Source: Novosphingobium sp. IK01 (GTDB taxonomy: Bacteria > Pseudomonadota > Alphaproteobacteria > Sphingomonadales > Sphingomonadaceae). From it: a DNA stretch of 64,000 nt. Below the pieces are notes generated by a model that searched no databases, had not been told where the DNA came from, and was given only the letters and a program-made list of their open reading frames with translations. The stretch is from NCBI RefSeq assembly GCF_033242265.1, contig NZ_BTFW01000001.1, forward strand, positions 2,687,001 to 2,751,000, read 5' to 3'. Both the position numbers and the translations under genes were made by a program. Positions within the stretch are counted from its first letter, which is position 1; each line of letters opens with the position of its first letter. Below, piece after piece: positions 21,144-29,968 of the stretch.

Positions 21144-22283
21144 TCAAAGAACCTCGCGAAGGGCGGCGGCCAGCGCATCGACATCGCCGGGGGTGGCGTT
21201 GAGCGTGAGCGAGATGCGCAGGCGGCTGGTGCCGGCGGGCACCGTGGGCGGGCGAATGCCGCGCACGTCGAAACCGGCGGCTTGCAGGTGAGCGGCGAGC
21301 GCCATCGTGCGGGCATCCTCGCCCACGATCAGCGGCATGACCTGCGTGCCCGAAACCGTGGCGCCCAGCGGGCCGAGCACGGTGGCGGCATGGTCGATCA
21401 GCGCGGCGAGCGCGGCGCGGCGTTCGGGCTCGTCGGCGCAGATGCGCAAGGCCTCGCGCACGGCGCTGGCCATCAGCGGCGAGGGCGCGGTTGAGAAGAT
21501 GAACGGGCGGCCCCGGTTGACGAGGAAATCGCGCACGATGGCAGGCCCGCACACGAGCGCGCCTTCCGCGCCCAGCGCCTTGCCGCAGGTGCGCAGGCAG
21601 ATCACATCCGGGCGGCCATCGAGATGGGCGGCAAGGCCGCGTCCCTCGGGGCCGAAGACGCCCGTGGCATGGGCCTCGTCGATCACCAGAATGCCGCCGT
21701 GGCGCCGGGCCACCTGCGCCAGATCGTCGAGCGGGGCGCGGTCGCCGTCCATCGAATAGAGGCTTTCCACCGCCAGCCAGATGCGGCCCTTGTGGCCCGC
21801 GGCGCGCCACTGGCGGGCGGCATCCTCGAAGGCATCGGCATCGTTGTGGGCGGCCATGACCGTGGCCGCGCGGGCGAGGCGCAGGCCTTCGTGGACCGAG
21901 GCGTGGATCAGCTCGTCATAAATGATCAGGTCGTCGCGCTGGGGAAGCGTGGCGATCAGCGCGACATTGGCGGCATAGCCCGCGCCGAACCACAGCGTGC
22001 TTTCGCAGCCGAAGAAGGCGGCGGCCTCGGCTTCGAGGGCCTCGTGCTCGGGATCGTTGCCGCGCAGCAGGCGCGAGCCGCCCGAGCCGGTGGGCACCCC
22101 ACGTGCGAGGGCCTCGGCCAGCGCGGCGCGCAGGCGGGGCGCGCCCGAAAGACCCAGATAGTCGTTCGAGGCGAAGTCGATCCCGGTGCGCGGCGCCAGA
22201 GTGCGCAGGCGCGCCTTGCCCGCCAGCGCCGCCAGATCGGCGGCCTGGGCCTGCCACAGCTGCGTGGCTTCTAACGGTTCCAT
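21144..22283 (-). CDS. bioF: 8-amino-7-oxononanoate synthase (KAPA synthase)
   Basis: PLP-dependent condensation of pimeloyl-thioester with alanine, 379 aa. Family marks are DFASNDYLGLSGAPRL, TGSGGSRLLRGNDPEHEALE, ESLYSMDGDRAPL, VIDEAHATGVFGPEG (PLP Asp) and RTCGKALGAEGA (Schiff-base Lys; the usual TFGK is TCGK here). It lies 4 nt downstream of bioB. The upstream pimeloyl-making genes (bioC/bioH or bioZ) are not in the window. Confidence 0.94.
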   Translation of the reverse strand: MEPLEATQLWQAQAADLAALAGKARLRTLAPRTGIDFASNDYLGLSGAPRLRAALAEALARGVPTGSGGSRLLRGNDPEHEALEAEAAAFFGCESTLWFGAGYAANVALIATLPQRDDLIIYDELIHASVHEGLRLARAATVMAAHNDADAFEDAARQWRAAGHKGRIWLAVESLYSMDGDRAPLDDLAQVARRHGGILVIDEAHATGVFGPEGRGLAAHLDGRPDVICLRTCGKALGAEGALVCGPAIVRDFLVNRGRPFIFSTAPSPLMASAVREALRICADEPERRAALAALIDHAATVLGPLGATVSGTQVMPLIVGEDARTMALAAHLQAAGFDVRGIRPPTVPAGTSRLRISLTLNATPGDVDALAAALREVL

Positions 22284-22287
22284 CCGA

Positions 22288-23352
22288 TCAGGCCGCGCAG
22301 CCGCCCTTACAACCGCCGACCTGTGCCTTGGCCGCCCGCATCGGTTCCTCGCCTTCCATCGGCTTGAGGCCGAGGCGTGCGAACATGGCCGCGTCGCTGT
22401 CGTCGCCCGCGTTGGGGGCGGTCAGCAGCTTGTCGCCGGTGAAGATCGAGTTGGCCCCGGCCAGGAAGCACAGCGCCTGGGTCGCCTCGCTCATGCTTTC
22501 GCGGCCCGCCGAGAGGCGCACCATCGAGAGCGGCATGGTGATCCGCGCGACCGCCACGGTGCGCACGAATTCGATGTCGTCGATCTTGGCCAGCGGGGTA
22601 TCGGCCAGCATGTCGCCCAGCACGGTGCCCTTGACCGGCACGAGCGCGTTGACCGGCACGCTTTCGGGGTGCTGTTCGAGGGTGGCGAGCGCGTGGACGA
22701 AGCCGACGCGGTCCGAACGGGTCTCGCCCATGCCCACGATCCCGCCCGAGCAGACATTGATGCCCGCTTCGCGCACGCGCGAGAGCGTGTCGAGGCGGTC
22801 CTGGAAGCTGCGGGTGGTGATCACGTCGCCATAGCGTTCGGGCGAAGTGTCGATGTTGTGGTTGTAGTAATCGAGACCCGCCTCGGCGAGGCGCGCGGTC
22901 TGTTCAGGGGTCAGCATGCCCAGCGTCATGCAGGTTTCCATGCCCATTTCGCGCACGCCCTTCACCATCTCGACGATGGCGTCCATGTCGCGGTCCTTGG
23001 GGTTGCGCCAGGCTGCGCCCATGCAGAAACGCTTGGAGCCCGCATCGCGCGCCTGGGCTGCCGATTGCAGCACGGCCTGCACTTCCATCAGCTTGCTGGC
23101 CGGAACGCCGCTTTCGGCCTTGACGCTCTGCGAGCAATAGCCGCAATCCTCGGGGCAGCCGCCGGTCTTGATTGAGAGCAGCGTGCACAGCTGCACTTCA
23201 TCGGCGGCGTGGCGTTCGCGGTGAACCTGCGCGGCACGGAAGACCAGTTCGGTGAAGGGCAGGTCGAACAGCGCGGCGATTTCCTCGCGGCTCCAGTCGG
23301 TGCGCACCGGCGCCGTGGTGGCGGGGGCTTCGAGAGTGGCAAGGTCGGACAT
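22288..23352 (-). CDS. bioB: Biotin synthase
   Basis: Radical-SAM enzyme that inserts sulfur into dethiobiotin, 354 aa. It has the radical-SAM cysteine cluster [28 protein letters not shown], and SGGIVGMGE typical of BioB. The C-terminus ends GGCKGGCAA, a Cys/Gly-rich tail seen in many BioB proteins. It is the first gene of bioBFDA. The 240 bp to the divergent nucleotide-sugar dehydrogenase show no BioR-type TTATAGATAA-like palindrome that I could find, so the regulation is unclear. Confidence 0.96.
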   Translation of the reverse strand: MSDLATLEAPATTAPVRTDWSREEIAALFDLPFTELVFRAAQVHRERHAADEVQLCTLLSIKTGGCPEDCGYCSQSVKAESGVPASKLMEVQAVLQSAAQARDAGSKRFCMGAAWRNPKDRDMDAIVEMVKGVREMGMETCMTLGMLTPEQTARLAEAGLDYYNHNIDTSPERYGDVITTRSFQDRLDTLSRVREAGINVCSGGIVGMGETRSDRVGFVHALATLEQHPESVPVNALVPVKGTVLGDMLADTPLAKIDDIEFVRTVAVARITMPLSMVRLSAGRESMSEATQALCFLAGANSIFTGDKLLTAPNAGDDSDAAMFARLGLKPMEGEEPMRAAKAQVGGCKGGCAA

Positions 23353-23592
23353 CGGGCGACTCCGTTAGGAATGCGGGAAGGGATCTTTCAGCGTGCCCTT
23401 AGGGAATGTGAAAGGCCTAGGGAAGGGTCCAAGGAGGTGTCTGCGACCATTGGATGTATCGGCGGGCCTTCGGGCGCCGGGGCCTGGCCTCTGTTTTTCG
23501 GGCCATTTGGGGAATCGTAACGCCCTTTGCGCTAGGGCGGTTTTCAAGCAAACGGTTAGGATACGACAGGCGTGCAGGCAGGCGAAACGGTG

Positions 23593-24870
23593 ATGCAACC
23601 CAGAATCGGTGTGGTCGGGCTGGGCTATGTGGGGCTGCCGCTGGCGGTGGCCTTTGCGCGCAAGTTCGAGGTGGTGGGCTTTGACGTGAGCGCCCATCGC
23701 ATCGCCACCTTGCGCGACCATCACGACTATACCGGCGAAGTTTCGACGCAGGATCTGGCCGCCTCGCGCCTCGTGCTGACCGACGATCCGGCGCAGCTGG
23801 GCACCTGCCCGGTGATCATCGTGACCGTGCCCACCCCGGTCGACGAGAGCCGCCGCCCCGATTTCACCCCCGTTCGCATGGCCTGCGAGACATTGGGCAA
23901 GGTGATCGCGCGCGGCACGGTGATCGTCTTTGAATCGACCGTCTATCCCGGCGCGACCGAGGAAGTCTGCGCGCCGGTGATCGAGGCGGTCTCGGGCCTG
24001 AAGGCCGGGGTCGATTTCAAGCTCGGCTACAGCCCCGAGCGGATCAATCCGGGCGACAAGGAGCACCCGTTCGAGAAGATCGTCAAGGTCGTGGCCGGAG
24101 AGGATGGGCCCACGCTCGACCTTCTGGCCGATCTCTATGGCGCGGTCGTCGAGGCGGGCATCCACAAGGCCAGCTCGATCAAGGTGGCCGAGGCCGCCAA
24201 GGTGATCGAGAACACCCAGCGCGACATCAACATCGCCTTGATGAACGAGATTTCCAAGATCTGCGACCTTGTCGGCATCCGCACCAGCGAGGTTCTGGCC
24301 GCGGCGGGCACCAAGTGGAACTTCCTGCGCTTCTATCCCGGCCTCGTGGGCGGGCACTGCATCGGGGTCGATCCCTACTACCTGACCGCCAAGGCCGAGC
24401 AACTGGGCTATCACCCGCAGGTGATCCTGGCCGGGCGGCGCATCAACGATGGCATGGGCGCCTATATCGCCCAGCGCACGGTCAAGATGCTGGCGGCCAC
24501 GGGGCGCGCCCTCGGGCAGGCGCGGGTCGGCATCCTGGGCCTGACGTTCAAGGAAAACGTGCCCGACATCCGCAATTCCAAGGTGGAAGACATCTGGCGC
24601 GAGCTGAAGGATTTCGGGATCGATCCGCTGATCCACGATCCCATGGCCGATCCGGCGGCTGCCGCGCACGAATTCGGGGTCACGCTCAGCAGCCTAGAGG
24701 CCTTCACCGACCTCGACGCGGTGATCTATGCCGTTTCCCATCGCGACTATGCGGCGATGGGCGGGGCGGCGATTTCCGCGATGCTGCGTCCGGGCGGGGT
24801 GCTGGTCGACGTGAAATCGGCGCTTTCGCCCGACGCACTGGCGCCGGGCGTGCGCTACTGGAGCCTGTAA
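23593..24870 (+). CDS. Nucleotide-sugar (UDP-N-acetylhexosamine-type) 6-dehydrogenase
   Basis: Two-step NAD-dependent oxidation of a UDP-sugar to the uronic acid, 425 aa. The Rossmann motif VVGLGYVGLPLAVAFA is at the N-terminus; VTVPTPVD, FESTVYPGATEE, YSPERINPGD and the catalytic cysteine in GGHCIGVDPYYL follow, then LTFKENVPDIRNSK. The PERINPGD form and overall pattern are closer to the TviB/WbpA-type UDP-GlcNAc/GalNAc dehydrogenases than to UDP-glucose dehydrogenases. I chose the ATG at 23593; a GTG at 23572 is possible. No glycosyltransferase or export genes adjoin it, so it stands alone here. Confidence 0.88.
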   Translation: MQPRIGVVGLGYVGLPLAVAFARKFEVVGFDVSAHRIATLRDHHDYTGEVSTQDLAASRLVLTDDPAQLGTCPVIIVTVPTPVDESRRPDFTPVRMACETLGKVIARGTVIVFESTVYPGATEEVCAPVIEAVSGLKAGVDFKLGYSPERINPGDKEHPFEKIVKVVAGEDGPTLDLLADLYGAVVEAGIHKASSIKVAEAAKVIENTQRDINIALMNEISKICDLVGIRTSEVLAAAGTKWNFLRFYPGLVGGHCIGVDPYYLTAKAEQLGYHPQVILAGRRINDGMGAYIAQRTVKMLAATGRALGQARVGILGLTFKENVPDIRNSKVEDIWRELKDFGIDPLIHDPMADPAAAAHEFGVTLSSLEAFTDLDAVIYAVSHRDYAAMGGAAISAMLRPGGVLVDVKSALSPDALAPGVRYWSL

Positions 24871-24882
24871 AAGGGAGTTTTT

Positions 24883-25230
24883 TTACTTCACCGCGCCGGT
24901 GACGACGATTTCCACGCGCCAGGCCGGGTCGGCAAGGCTCGACTGGCCGGTGGCGCGGGTGGGCTTGGGAACGCCGGCGACGAAGGCGTCCCAGGCGCTG
25001 TTCATCTCCTCGAAGTCGGCCATGTCGGCCAGCCAGACCATCGCGGTCAGCATGTGGGCCTTGCTGCTGCCGGCCAGCACGAGCAGGCGCTCGATCTCGG
25101 CAAGGGCGGTGGCGGTCTGCTCGGCCACGCTCTGGCCTGCCTCGCCGACTTGCCCGGCGAGATAGACGACGCCGTTGTGGACCACGGCTTCGCTCATGCG
25201 CGGGCCTTCTTCGATCCGGGTGATGGACAT
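24883..25230 (-). CDS. RidA/YjgF family protein
   Basis: 115 aa, RidA-fold (chorismate mutase-like trimer). It shows VVYLAGQVGEAGQSVAEQT and a region around VWLADMADFEEMNSAWDAF. The RidA catalytic arginine region near the end reads DPAWRVEIVVTGAV, with Arg but with Trp before it instead of Cys/Val, so it may belong to a RidA side branch (Rid4-7) rather than to archetypal RidA. Family members hydrolyse reactive enamines/imines. It is convergent with the dehydrogenase (12 bp apart) and lies just after the RNase P RNA gene on the same strand. Confidence 0.85.
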   Translation of the reverse strand: MSITRIEEGPRMSEAVVHNGVVYLAGQVGEAGQSVAEQTATALAEIERLLVLAGSSKAHMLTAMVWLADMADFEEMNSAWDAFVAGVPKPTRATGQSSLADPAWRVEIVVTGAVK

Positions 25231-25258
25231 CGGAAAATCTCCGTGAAAAGGGGAATTT

Positions 25259-25691
25259 TCGCGCCGGGGAGCCTGTAAGCCGGGTTCTGTCGCACCGACG
25301 GTATCCCACGGGTGGACCGTATCGGCGCGGGCAGCCATTCCTCTCGGCGACCTGTTGCCAGGCCGCTCCAGCAACCAACCCGGACAACTGGCGCGAAACC
25401 CGCCTGCAAGGGGCCCCGAAAGGCTTCCTTGCGTGTTGTCCCTATTCGGTCTTGCTCCGGGTGGGGTTTGCCTTGCCGCTTCCGTTGCCGGTCGCGCGGT
25501 GCGCTTTTACCGCACCCTTTCACCCTTGCCCGAGGCTGAAAGCCCCGTCGGCGGTCTGCTCTCTGTGGCACTTTCCCTTGCCCGGCCAAAGCCGGGCCGG
25601 CGGGCGTTACCCGCCACCCTTGTTTCGTGGAGCCCGGACTTTCCTCGGCATCAGACGAAGTGATGACGCGGCTGCCCGGCTCCCCGGCGCG
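25259..25691 (-). ncRNA. rnpB: RNase P RNA, bacterial class A
   Basis: Catalytic RNA that trims tRNA 5' ends. On the leftward strand the conserved GAGGAAAGTCCGGGCTCC maps to 25629-25646, and ACAGAACCCGGCTTACAGG maps to 25272-25290; these two form the P4 core. The terminal P1 helix is formed by GGCTCCCCGGCGC (25678-25690) and GCGCCGGGGAGCC (25261-25273), a 13-bp perfect match. About 430 nt, typical of alphaproteobacterial type A. The exact ends are set from P1 and may be off by a few nt. No protein-coding reading is claimed here. Confidence 0.95.
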
Positions 25692-25697
25692 AGGGGG

Positions 25698-26402
25698 TCA
25701 CCTAGCATGGCCGAGGTCGCGCGCCAACAGCAGTTCGAACAGGAGCGCGCCGATCTGGCCATCGACTTCCCCGTCGATCTTGTGCGGGCGCCAGCGGCGC
25801 TGGAACGCGGCGACGGCGGCGGCCTTGTCGGTCACGTCATAGCCGAAGCGTTCGAGGGCGAGGAAAAACGCGCCCTCGTTGTCGTAGAGCAGGCGCATTT
25901 TCGGGCGCGGGCGGGCCAGCGTCAGGTTGTAGCGGGCGAGCATGTCCCAGTCGAACAGCTCGCCCGGATCGGTCTTGCGCGCCGGGGCCACGTCGGAATG
26001 GCCGACCACGTTGGCGCGCGGGATGTCGTGGCGGCGCACGATGTCGGCCAGCAGGGGGACGAGCGCCTCCATCTGGGCATCGGGAAACGGGCGATAGCCG
26101 AATTCGTGGCCGGGATTGACCAGTTCGATCCCCACGCTCGCCGAATTGACATCGGTGATCCCGCGCCAGAACGCGCGGCCCGCGTGCCACGCGCGCTTGC
26201 TCTCGTCGACGAGGCGGGTGACGGTGCCCTCCTCGTCGATCAGGTAGTGGGCCGAGACTTCGGCCGCCGGGTCGCACAGGCGGTCGAGCGCGGCGGCTGC
26301 ACTCTCCATGCCGGTGTAGTGGAGCACCGCCATCGAGACCGGCAGGCGCCGCTCGTTGAAGTTGGGCGAGGGCGCCTCGCGGTGGACCAGCCAGCGATTC
26401 AT
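25698..26402 (-). CDS. N-acetylmuramoyl-L-alanine amidase (AmpD-like, Amidase_2)
   Basis: Zinc amidase that cleaves the lactyl-Ala bond of muropeptides, 234 aa. The Amidase_2 domain covers residues ~20-160: VLHYTGM (first Zn His), SAHYLIDEEGTVTRLV, GIELVNPGHEFGYRPFP and VVGHSDVAPARKTDPGELFDW (second Zn His and the catalytic KxDPG). A ~60-residue C-terminal helical part (about residues 175-225) resembles a peptidoglycan-binding module. No signal peptide is visible, so a cytosolic wall-recycling role is likely. It sits 7 nt upstream of the RNase P RNA. Confidence 0.9.
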   Translation of the reverse strand: MNRWLVHREAPSPNFNERRLPVSMAVLHYTGMESAAAALDRLCDPAAEVSAHYLIDEEGTVTRLVDESKRAWHAGRAFWRGITDVNSASVGIELVNPGHEFGYRPFPDAQMEALVPLLADIVRRHDIPRANVVGHSDVAPARKTDPGELFDWDMLARYNLTLARPRPKMRLLYDNEGAFFLALERFGYDVTDKAAAVAAFQRRWRPHKIDGEVDGQIGALLFELLLARDLGHAR

Positions 26403-26419
26403 GCCGACCCGTGGCGCCT

Positions 26420-27082
26420 TCAGCGAACCGGCAGGACCGCGCCGAGCACGAGCGCGTCGGCGGTGACATGGGTCTGGAAGCTGCCGCCCAGCCCTTGCGC
26501 GAGCTGGAAGAGCATGGCCGCCGGGGCCGTCCGGCTCGACAGGTCGGCCAGCGGCAGGGTGCCGGCCAGCGCCTGGGCGACCAGCGGATCGAAGGCGATG
26601 CGCGGGCCCGAGGCGCGGATCACCAGTTCGCTGGCCAGGCCCGCGCCCGAGGCGCCATGGGCGCGCACTTCGCCCGCGATGTCGAGCACGCCGCCGCGCA
26701 CGAGCGCCTCGATCCCGATCATCGAGAGGTTGAGCAGGGTCTTGATCGCCGACTTGGGCAGGGTTTCATCGGCCATCGACCATTGCACGGTGATGCGCGG
26801 ATTGGCGGCGACCAGCGCGTCGATCAGGGCGCGTGCCTCGGCCACGGGGACCATCTCGCCAAAGCCGCCCGCCGCGCCGAAGGCCAGACGGAAGAACCGC
26901 AGCTTGTTGGCCGAGGCCGTGGCGCTCTGTTCGAGCAGTTCGAAGCACTTCTGGCGCATGACCGGGTCTTTCTCCTCGGCCAGGAGTTCGAGCCCGTTGG
27001 TCAGCGCACCCACCGGGCTGAGCAGGTCGTGGCAGAGCCGCGAGCAGAGCAGGCTGGCGAGATCGAGCGAGGAAGTGGTCAT
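26420..27082 (-). CDS. chpT: ChpT-like histidine phosphotransferase
   Basis: 220 aa. Alphaproteobacterial ChpT relays phosphate from CckA to CtrA and CpdR. The N-terminal helical hairpin carries SRLCHDLLSPVGALTNGLEL with the phospho-accepting His18, and the C-terminal ~130 residues form a degenerate GHKL ATPase-like fold (ALIVRA-like strands, no N/G boxes). Length and motif match ChpT, although some orphan HPt-like 'DUF2328' proteins look the same. It lies 17 nt upstream of the amidase and is probably cotranscribed. Confidence 0.87.
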   Translation of the reverse strand: MTTSSLDLASLLCSRLCHDLLSPVGALTNGLELLAEEKDPVMRQKCFELLEQSATASANKLRFFRLAFGAAGGFGEMVPVAEARALIDALVAANPRITVQWSMADETLPKSAIKTLLNLSMIGIEALVRGGVLDIAGEVRAHGASGAGLASELVIRASGPRIAFDPLVAQALAGTLPLADLSSRTAPAAMLFQLAQGLGGSFQTHVTADALVLGAVLPVR

Positions 27083-27185
27083 GAGAGTGCGTTGAAGCCT
27101 TTGCGAATGTGCGAAAAGGTCGATGTGTCGGCGGCAGGGGGTCGGGTTTGGCGCGGGTGCGCGTTACGCTCTCCTGTCTTTCGCC

Positions 27186-27641
27186 TTACCCGTCCGCGTC
27201 GCGATAGGAAAGCGGTTCGAACCCGGATGGTGTATCGCGCCAGAGGGTAAGCATCGCGTCCTGTCCGCTCGGGCCGACATCGCTTGGGCCGGCATCGGTC
27301 AGGGCGATGATCGCCCAGATCCGCCCGTCGCCCGCCGCCGCGCGCGCATCGGTGGCCGAGGGGCGGGCAAGGCCGTTGGGGTGCGAGTGGAAATAGCCGA
27401 GCACCGCAAGCCCGCCTGCCCGGCTGGCCCGGTGGGCGGCGATCAGCGCGGCCGGGTCGATCTCGAAATGGCGCAGCGGATCGGGCGCGACATTGGCGCA
27501 GGCTCTTGCCTCCATGATGTGTCCTTCTTTTCCGAGCAGGAGGCCGCAGGCCTCGGCGGGGAAGGCGCGGAGGGCCGCTTCGACCATGGCCGCGTGGGCC
27601 GGGCTGTGGATAGCGATGGATTGCGGGGGACAGGAGCGCAT
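27186..27641 (-). CDS. JAMM/MPN-type metalloprotease (Mov34/Prok-JAB)
   Basis: 151 aa, Zn peptidase of the JAB1/MPN fold. The JAMM set is visible: Glu30 in PAEACGLLLG, the HxH pair His85/His87 in YFHSHPNGLARPSATD, and Asp98. In bacteria such free-standing JAMM proteins process sulfur-carrier proteins or ubiquitin-like tails (Mec+/CysO type); the substrate is not evident here, as no ThiS/MoaD-like gene adjoins. Its start region overlaps the possible upstream start of rluD on the other strand. Confidence 0.85.
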   Translation of the reverse strand: MRSCPPQSIAIHSPAHAAMVEAALRAFPAEACGLLLGKEGHIMEARACANVAPDPLRHFEIDPAALIAAHRASRAGGLAVLGYFHSHPNGLARPSATDARAAAGDGRIWAIIALTDAGPSDVGPSGQDAMLTLWRDTPSGFEPLSYRDADG

Positions 27642-27696
27642 GGGGAGCGGCCATACTCTTGTGGCGCGCGTCCATCATCCCCATATCGGCGATCCG

Positions 27697-28641
27697 ATGG
27701 GGGGTAACGACGAACTTCTGACCGGCACGCTCGATGTGGCCGGGCGTATCGACAAGGCGCTGGCGCAGTCCAGCGGGCTTTCGCGCGAGCGCGTCAAGGC
27801 GCTGCTCGACGAAGGGCGCGTGGATGTGGACGGCAAGGCCGTGCGGCAGGCCTCGCTCAAGGTCGAGGCCGGGGCCACGTTCACCGTGCGGGTGCCCGCC
27901 GCCGCCCCTGCCGAGGCCGTGGCGCAGGACATTCCCTTGCGCGTGACCTATGAAGACGATGCGCTGATCGTCATCGACAAGCCTGCCGGGATGGTCGTCC
28001 ATCCGGCGGCGGGCAACCCGGACGGTACGCTCGTCAATGCGCTGCTCCACCATTGCCGGGGGCAGCTTTCGGGGATCGGCGGGGTGGCCCGGCCCGGCAT
28101 CGTCCACCGGATCGACAAGGATACCTCGGGCCTGCTGGTCGTCGCCAAGACCGATGCCGCGCACGAGGGGCTCGCCCGCCAGTTCGCCGACCATTCGATC
28201 GAGCGGGCCTACAAGGCGATCACCGCCGGGCATCCGGTGCCTGCGGCGGGCACGATTCGCGGGGCGATCGCCCGCTCGAACCATGATCGCAAGAAGATGG
28301 CGCTGGTCGAGGACGGGCGGGGCAAGCACGCGGTCACGCATTACCGCACGCTCAGGCCGCTTTCGGGGGCTGCGCTGGTCGAGTGCCGGCTCGAAACGGG
28401 GCGAACCCACCAGGTGCGCGTTCACCTTGCATCAATAGGTCACTCTCTATTGGGTGATCCTGTTTATGGACGTGCGCCTTCCCGTATCCGCCCGATTCTG
28501 GCGCGACTCGGCTTTGTCCGACAGGCGCTGCATGCGGCCGAACTGGGGTTCCTTCACCCGATCAGCGGCGAACGCCTGCATTTCACCAGCTCGACGCCGG
28601 TCGATATGCAGGAACTGATTGTCGAATTGAGCGGTTCTTGA
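27697..28641 (+). CDS. rluD: 23S rRNA pseudouridine synthase, RluD type
   Basis: Makes pseudouridine in helix 69 of 23S rRNA (RluD role by family). From ATG 27697 it is 314 aa: an S4 RNA-binding domain (GRIDKALAQSSGLSRERVKA) and then the RluA catalytic domain with IDKPAGMVVHPAAGNPDGT and HRIDKDTSGLLVVAKT holding the catalytic Asp, then ETGRTHQVRVHLASIGHSLL. An ATG at 27640 would add 19 residues but overlaps the start codon of the divergent JAMM gene, so I prefer 27697. RluC-like specificity cannot be excluded. Confidence 0.9.
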   Translation: MGGNDELLTGTLDVAGRIDKALAQSSGLSRERVKALLDEGRVDVDGKAVRQASLKVEAGATFTVRVPAAAPAEAVAQDIPLRVTYEDDALIVIDKPAGMVVHPAAGNPDGTLVNALLHHCRGQLSGIGGVARPGIVHRIDKDTSGLLVVAKTDAAHEGLARQFADHSIERAYKAITAGHPVPAAGTIRGAIARSNHDRKKMALVEDGRGKHAVTHYRTLRPLSGAALVECRLETGRTHQVRVHLASIGHSLLGDPVYGRAPSRIRPILARLGFVRQALHAAELGFLHPISGERLHFTSSTPVDMQELIVELSGS

Positions 28642-28808
28642 GAGAACTTATGCTTCAGATCGATTACTGTATGCACAAAGGATGTGTGGCCCCACCGGAG
28701 AATGCTCGCTAGAGATTGTCCACTCGGGGAATTTTCCGGATCGGGGTCTCTTTCCAAAGAGGAAGGTCGCTCCATCGGGAAGCTGGCACGACGAAAGGAT
28801 GTGTTCAG

Positions 28809-29720
28809 GTGAGCAACAAGACCGCAGTGGCGAGTGCCCCCGCAAGCGTCCCGGCTCTGGGCGGCGAGGCCAGCCTCAATCGCTATCTTTCCGAAATCCG
28901 CAAGTTTCCGGTGCTGACGGCCGAGCAGGAATACATGCTCGCCAAGCGCTATCAGGAACATGGGGATCCCCAGGCCGCAGCGCAACTCGTGACCAGCCAC
29001 CTGCGACTCGTGGCCAAGATCGCGATGGGCTATCGCGGCTATGGCCTGCCCGTGTCCGAGCTGATTTCCGAAGGGAACATCGGCCTGATGCAGGGCGTCA
29101 AGAAATTCGAGCCCGACCGGGGTTTCCGTCTGGCGACTTATGCGATGTGGTGGATCAAGGCCTCGATGCAGGAATTCATCCTGCGCTCGTGGAGCCTGGT
29201 CAAGATGGGCACCACCGCCGCGCAGAAGAAGCTGTTCTTCAACCTGCGGCGGATGAAGAAGAACCTCGAAGCCTTCGAGGACACCGATCTTTCGCCCGAG
29301 GACGTCCGCAAGATCGCCACCGATCTGGGCGTGCCCGAGCAGGAAGTGGTCAACATGAACCGGCGCATGATCATGGGTGGCGATGCCAGCCTGAACGTGC
29401 CGCTGCGCGAGGACGGCGAGGGCACCTGGCAGGACTGGCTGGCCGATGACCGCCCGTTGCAGGACGAGACCGTGGCCGAGGCCGAGGAAGCCCATGTCCG
29501 CCACGACATGCTGGTCGAGGCGATGGGCAGCCTGAACGAGCGCGAGCGTCATATCCTGACCGACCGCCGTCTGGTCGACGATCCCAAGACGCTGGAGGAA
29601 CTCAGCCAGGTCTACAACGTGAGCCGCGAGCGCGTGCGCCAGATCGAGGTGCGCGCCTTCGAAAAGCTCCAGAAGGCCATGCAGCGCATCGCGGGCGAAC
29701 GGCACCTGCTGCCGGCCTGA
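28809..29720 (+). CDS. rpoH: RNA polymerase heat-shock sigma factor (sigma-32)
   Basis: 303 aa group 3 sigma factor directing heat-shock transcription. Region 2 reads LTAEQEYMLAKRYQ, LVAKIAMGYRGYGLPVSELI and ATYAMWWIKASMQEFI. The RpoH box QKKLFFNLRRMKK, specific to sigma-32, is present, and region 4 has SRERVRQIEVRAFEKLQKAM. The GTG at 28809 follows AAAGGA with 9 nt spacing; a TTG at 28716 would add 31 non-conserved residues. Transcription ends at the hairpin 29761-29803. Many alphaproteobacteria have two rpoH genes; which one this is cannot be told. Confidence 0.95.
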   Translation: MSNKTAVASAPASVPALGGEASLNRYLSEIRKFPVLTAEQEYMLAKRYQEHGDPQAAAQLVTSHLRLVAKIAMGYRGYGLPVSELISEGNIGLMQGVKKFEPDRGFRLATYAMWWIKASMQEFILRSWSLVKMGTTAAQKKLFFNLRRMKKNLEAFEDTDLSPEDVRKIATDLGVPEQEVVNMNRRMIMGGDASLNVPLREDGEGTWQDWLADDRPLQDETVAEAEEAHVRHDMLVEAMGSLNERERHILTDRRLVDDPKTLEELSQVYNVSRERVRQIEVRAFEKLQKAMQRIAGERHLLPA

Positions 29721-29760
29721 TCGCCGCGCTGGCGCGCCCACCACGGGCGCCTGAAAATCG

Positions 29761-29803
29761 AAGAAGCCCCGGTGGCCCTTTTGGGTTGCCGGGGCTTCTT
29801 TTT
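29761..29803 (+). terminator. Intrinsic terminator of rpoH
   Basis: AAGAAGCCCCGG (29761-29772) pairs perfectly with CCGGGGCTTCTT (29789-29800), followed by TTTG. The 16-nt loop has a small inner hairpin (GGCCC/GGGTT). The A-rich start also allows termination from the other strand. The remaining ~165 bp to the efflux operon have no recognised gene. Confidence 0.9.
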
Positions 29804-29968
29804 GTCCGGTTTCGGCGGAAAATCGGCGTGCCGGTTCCATTACGGTAATTTAACGCGGTCGCCAGCAGGGTGTGGGATGGACTGGGCCAAAGGGCTTACT
29901 AGTCGATCGTTGCGCGCCTGCTATGGGTTGCGTTGCGCAGCTGCCCTCTTGGACCGAAGAAAACGCAG

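Noticed and set aside
25312..25663. Several open frames in the RNase P RNA locus
   Set aside because: The region matches conserved class A RNase P RNA helices; the frames are by-products of its GC-rich structure.
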